Assembly: GCA_021817025.1 (NCBI GenBank)
Contig: JAKAWF010000034.1
Span: 1-16,736, forward strand
From: a bacterium
GTDB lineage: Bacteria > Chloroflexota > Dormibacteria > UBA8260 > Bog-877
Direction of reading: 5' to 3'
DNA: 16,736 nucleotides
A program made the translations under genes and the position numbers. Below the pieces are notes generated by a model that did no database searches, was not told the DNA's origin, and was given only the letters and a program-made list of their open reading frames with translations. Shown here piece after piece: positions 16,191 through 16,736 of the stretch (positions are counted from its first letter, which is position 1; each line of letters opens with the position of its first letter).

Positions 16191-16736
16191 CCGTGACAAG
16201 TTCCGCGGGAGCTCTCTCTCCGGAAGCCAAAGGGAACCAACCCCAGTTCTGGCCCCAGGTGGCCGGGTTGCTTCAACCCTGGCGGCATCTCCTGGCGCTG
16301 GTGGTCGCCTGCGTCGTCGGCTCAGCCGTGGCCGGGGTGGTGCCGCCCCTGGTCATCCGGCATGTCGTCAACCGCGATCTTCTCCCCCACCAAACCACTG
16401 GACTGCTGGCCGCAGGATTGGTGTATCTGGGGGCGGTTGGGGCCGGCGCTGCGTTCAGCTACTGCTACGGCTACTTGTCGGCGGTCGTGGCCCAGCGGAC
16501 GATCGCCTCGATCCGGGTCCAACTGTTCTCGCACCTGGGACACCTGCCGCTGGCCTATTTCGACCAGACCCCCCTGGGCGACATCATCAGCCGGGCCACC
16601 GCCGACGTGGAGCAGGTGGACTCCCTCTTCACGGATGGAATAGCCACCCTGGTCGGGCAGCTGGTCGCCCTGGTTGCCGTGGCGGTGGTCATGGTGGTGG
16701 TCAGCCCCCTGCTGAGCGCGGTCTCCCTCCTCGTGG
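16187..16736 (+). CDS. Second ABC exporter half-transporter (5' part only)
   Basis: An open frame runs from GTG 16187 to the window end (183 codons) with no stop. After a hydrophilic N-terminus (1-26), the sequence reads as an ABC exporter membrane domain. There are helices near residues 36-56 and 70-92, then QRTIASIRVQLFSHLGHLPLAYFD and a TPLGDIISRATADVEQVD segment (about 125-147), the conserved intracellular coupling region, and another helix from about 156. The start overlaps the preceding ABC gene's TGA; GGGAGG (16172-16177) lies 9 nt upstream. GTG 16193 is an alternative. Because the first subunit lacks the catalytic Glu, this one is expected to carry a standard Walker B Glu, but its ATPase domain is outside the window. 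Confidence 0.9.
   Translation, partial: MTVTSSAGALSPEAKGNQPQFWPQVAGLLQPWRHLLALVVACVVGSAVAGVVPPLVIRHVVNRDLLPHQTTGLLAAGLVYLGAVGAGAAFSYCYGYLSAVVAQRTIASIRVQLFSHLGHLPLAYFDQTPLGDIISRATADVEQVDSLFTDGIATLVGQLVALVAVAVVMVVVSPLLSAVSLLV

Overview
The window is GC-rich throughout and densely coded on both strands. Several genes begin without a Shine-Dalgarno sequence, with ATGA or GTGA overlaps, or in a way that suggests leaderless transcripts. A MarP-like membrane serine protease, an InhA-type enoyl reductase, an LCP cell-wall ligase and an OmpR-type two-component pair point to a high-GC Terrabacteria lineage. Actinomycetota or a relative such as Dormibacterota or Chloroflexota fits best, but the sequence alone does not settle the phylum.

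Layout. 1-126: right end of a TnpB-type insertion element. 137-643 (-): small four-helix membrane protein. 741-1919 (+): MarP-like CvpA/trypsin protease. 1946-3747 (+): palindromic operator, MarR repressor and a translationally coupled MFS exporter. 3702-4505 (-): InhA-type enoyl-ACP reductase, whose 3' end overlaps the MFS gene antiparallel. 4584-6655 (+): LCP phosphotransferase coupled to a membrane-anchored beta-propeller protein. 6678-9323 (-): large GH63/MGH1-like glucosidase. 9537-10178 (+): class I SAM methyltransferase. 10189-12356 (-): sensor kinase and response regulator, with a direct-repeat box upstream. 12357-14306: about 1.9 kb without an intact protein gene. It holds strong inverted repeats, a divergent tRNA-Ala(GGC) and a decayed IS607-family serine resolvase. 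14307-16736 (+): two overlapping ABC exporter half-transporters, the second cut by the window end.

How the genes fit together. Most intact genes concern the envelope: periplasmic proteolysis (MarP), efflux (MarR/MFS, ABC pair), fatty-acid elongation (InhA-type), glycopolymer attachment (LCP) and envelope sensing (kinase/regulator). They sit in several small transcription units rather than one pathway operon. The mobile traces lie at the left edge and in the 12.9-14.3 kb gap. I found no CRISPR array, no recognisable defence island and no clearly new multi-gene system. The least explained DNA is the structured non-coding stretch at 12572-12901.
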